Shown here in pieces: positions 62,689-64,000 of a DNA stretch of 64,000 nucleotides. The stretch lies in assembly GCA_003586115.2 (NCBI GenBank), contig QVOM02000116.1, forward strand, positions 46,415,692 to 46,479,691, given 5' to 3'. The translations under genes and the position numbers were made by a program. The notes under the pieces are model-generated. The model ran no database searches, had not been told where the DNA came from, and saw only the letters and a program-made list of their open reading frames with translations. Origin of the DNA: Salvator merianae (Eukaryota; Chordata; Lepidosauria; Squamata; Teiidae). Numbering within the stretch: position 1 is the stretch's first letter; each line of letters begins with the position of its first letter.

Positions 62689-64000
62689 AATGTGGAAAAT
62701 TTGGCATTTAAAACGTGTTTGAACCAGTAGTGATGCCTGTCTGTCCTCCCAGTGGTTTGTGGAGCAGGATTCAACAAATTCAGAATAATTACTAATCCAT
62801 GACAGTGAAATAGTTACAACAGATTAATCTCACAAAGCTGCTCAATTTCCTCTCCTCTCTATGCCACCTTCACTTTCATTAACCCAGGATGGCCAGCAGG
62901 TGAAAGCAATTTATGCAAATCCATTTCTCGACACCATAAGACATTGTGCGGTTTGACAATAGTCAACCAAGCAGGTGACAGGACCACCTCCATGCACATT
63001 TTGTGGACCCAACTTCAAATCTGAGGCTGAGCCACTATTTTTCTTTTTAGGGACTTTTCTAAGGGTAAGATAAGCATATAATCCCTCACTTTGGCAGCAA
63101 TGTCTTTAAGACTTTGTATTTCTAAAATCCAACATGAATTAGCTTTAAATTTTAAAGCTGTTTTGTCTACTGAAGCAGAGGATACCATGGAATGTCTGTA
63201 ATAGTATTGTACAGATCTGTGCTTTCACCTTTTGTCCTTTTGCTTTTCCCTAGTCCTCCTCTAACTGGGCTATTTAACTTTTCCCCAGTACAGAGAGAAT
63301 GGTAACAGGCAAAGAGACCAAAGAGTTTTATCACCTTGTTTTCTTCCTAAAGACCATTGGTCAAAATATGGGATAGAAATGGATAGATCAAAGAAATAAA
63401 TATTGCTGGGATGCCATTTAGATACTACTGCTGTAGAGAGAACTACTAAAGCAAAGCACAAGCAACCCCACTGCAACAAAGCAAAGCTTGTGTAGGTTTC
63501 TCTGTGGATGAGGCAGTCATAGAAGGAAACCTGGAACCAAGAAATCCCTGTTGGAGTGTACTGTCTTGGATAAAGATGTATATTGTCCAGCAACACCAAA
63601 AGGGCTGGATGGAATTTTCATGCTTATGCAGGTTATGTTTCACCCTCTGTTAAGATACAATCTTGCAAAATTGCATCATTTGCAGAAAGTAGCCTAATCA
63701 CAGATTCTATCATTTGTAGAGAGTGGCTTTTTTTGTTGTTAAGTTTTTCCAAGAGCCCTGTTCTTGTGAACAGGGTGATATCAGTGAATTGGAGAAAGTT
63801 TAAACTAAGGAAGCATAAAGCTTCAATGCTGTGCATAATTGCTTGGATTCAGAAGAACTTGTTTCCTTCCTTTTTGTTTAAACTGATGCTGCAAACCACG
63901 CACAAATCATCTAGATAATGTGCAGGTTCAATCAGCAGTTGTATAGGCCAAGCCAGTCTCGTGGCTAAGTTATTCCATTTTTATTGCTTGCTTGTGGGTT
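62689..64000. other. Unique AT-rich non-coding DNA
   Basis: 1.3 kb to the end of the window. Antiparallel frames of 60-111 codons (63270-63918) show no domain. No transposon recognised. Confidence 0.45.

Noticed and set aside
1..64000. Endogenous retrovirus or other viral insertion
   Set aside because: I looked for long terminal repeats, primer-binding sites and gag/pol-type frames and saw none; all reverse-transcriptase traces are of LINE type.

Overview
The window looks like non-coding nuclear DNA from a squamate reptile (lizard, possibly gecko). The evidence is the repeat content: dozens of 5'-truncated CR1/L3-type and L2-type LINE ends, an L1 3' end, a Sauria-SINE-like element, other tRNA-derived SINEs, long microsatellites, and many short non-autonomous DNA transposons. 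The sequence is AT-rich with scattered GC-richer islands, and those islands are mostly DNA transposons. I found no protein-coding gene of the host. Every long open frame is either a decayed LINE reading frame, a translated simple repeat, or an unsupported chance frame. No bacterial-type operon, CRISPR array, rRNA or free-standing tRNA gene was seen.

Layout. 0-5 kb: a GC-rich DNA transposon (195-805), a tandem triplet of CR1 3' ends (1791-2563) and palindromic MITEs. 5-10 kb: mostly unique AT-rich DNA, two L2 tails, a 506-bp pyrimidine tract and a hAT-like element. 10-22.5 kb: DNA transposons, CR1 ends, a SINE and a perfect hairpin. 22.5-33 kb: unique DNA with an L2 end, CR1 ORF2 remnants, MITEs and a well preserved CR1 C-terminal frame (29543-29868). 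33-40 kb: Sauria-like SINE with a (TTC)44 tract, a long repeat-poor block, a nested transposon, a 1-kb hAT-like element, an L2 ORF2 C-terminus and a 25-bp minisatellite. 41-46 kb: CR1 copies back to back, an L1 inserted in a CR1 with target-site duplication, and a probable three-level transposon nest (44524-45528). 46-64 kb: repeat-poor stretches alternating with SINEs, CR1/L2 ends and MITEs, closing with an L2 fragment that still shows its degraded reverse-transcriptase box.

How it fits together. This is a fossil record of transposition, either in a gene desert or in a very large intron; the sequence alone cannot say which. Several repeat-poor blocks rich in ATTA/TAATTA-type motifs (about 4.1-4.6, 6.5-7.1, 26.0-26.6, 30.7-31.6, 33.8-34.7, 37.9-38.6, 47.4-48.6 and 52.2-53.2 kb) resemble conserved non-coding regulatory elements. 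That is inference from composition only and needs alignment with other reptiles. The items most worth a second look are the nested transposons, a family of 180-bp near-perfect palindromes (at least eight copies), the tandem and inverted CR1 arrays, and the extreme polypyrimidine and TTC tracts. Family letters A-H are labels local to this window; the elements were compared by eye.
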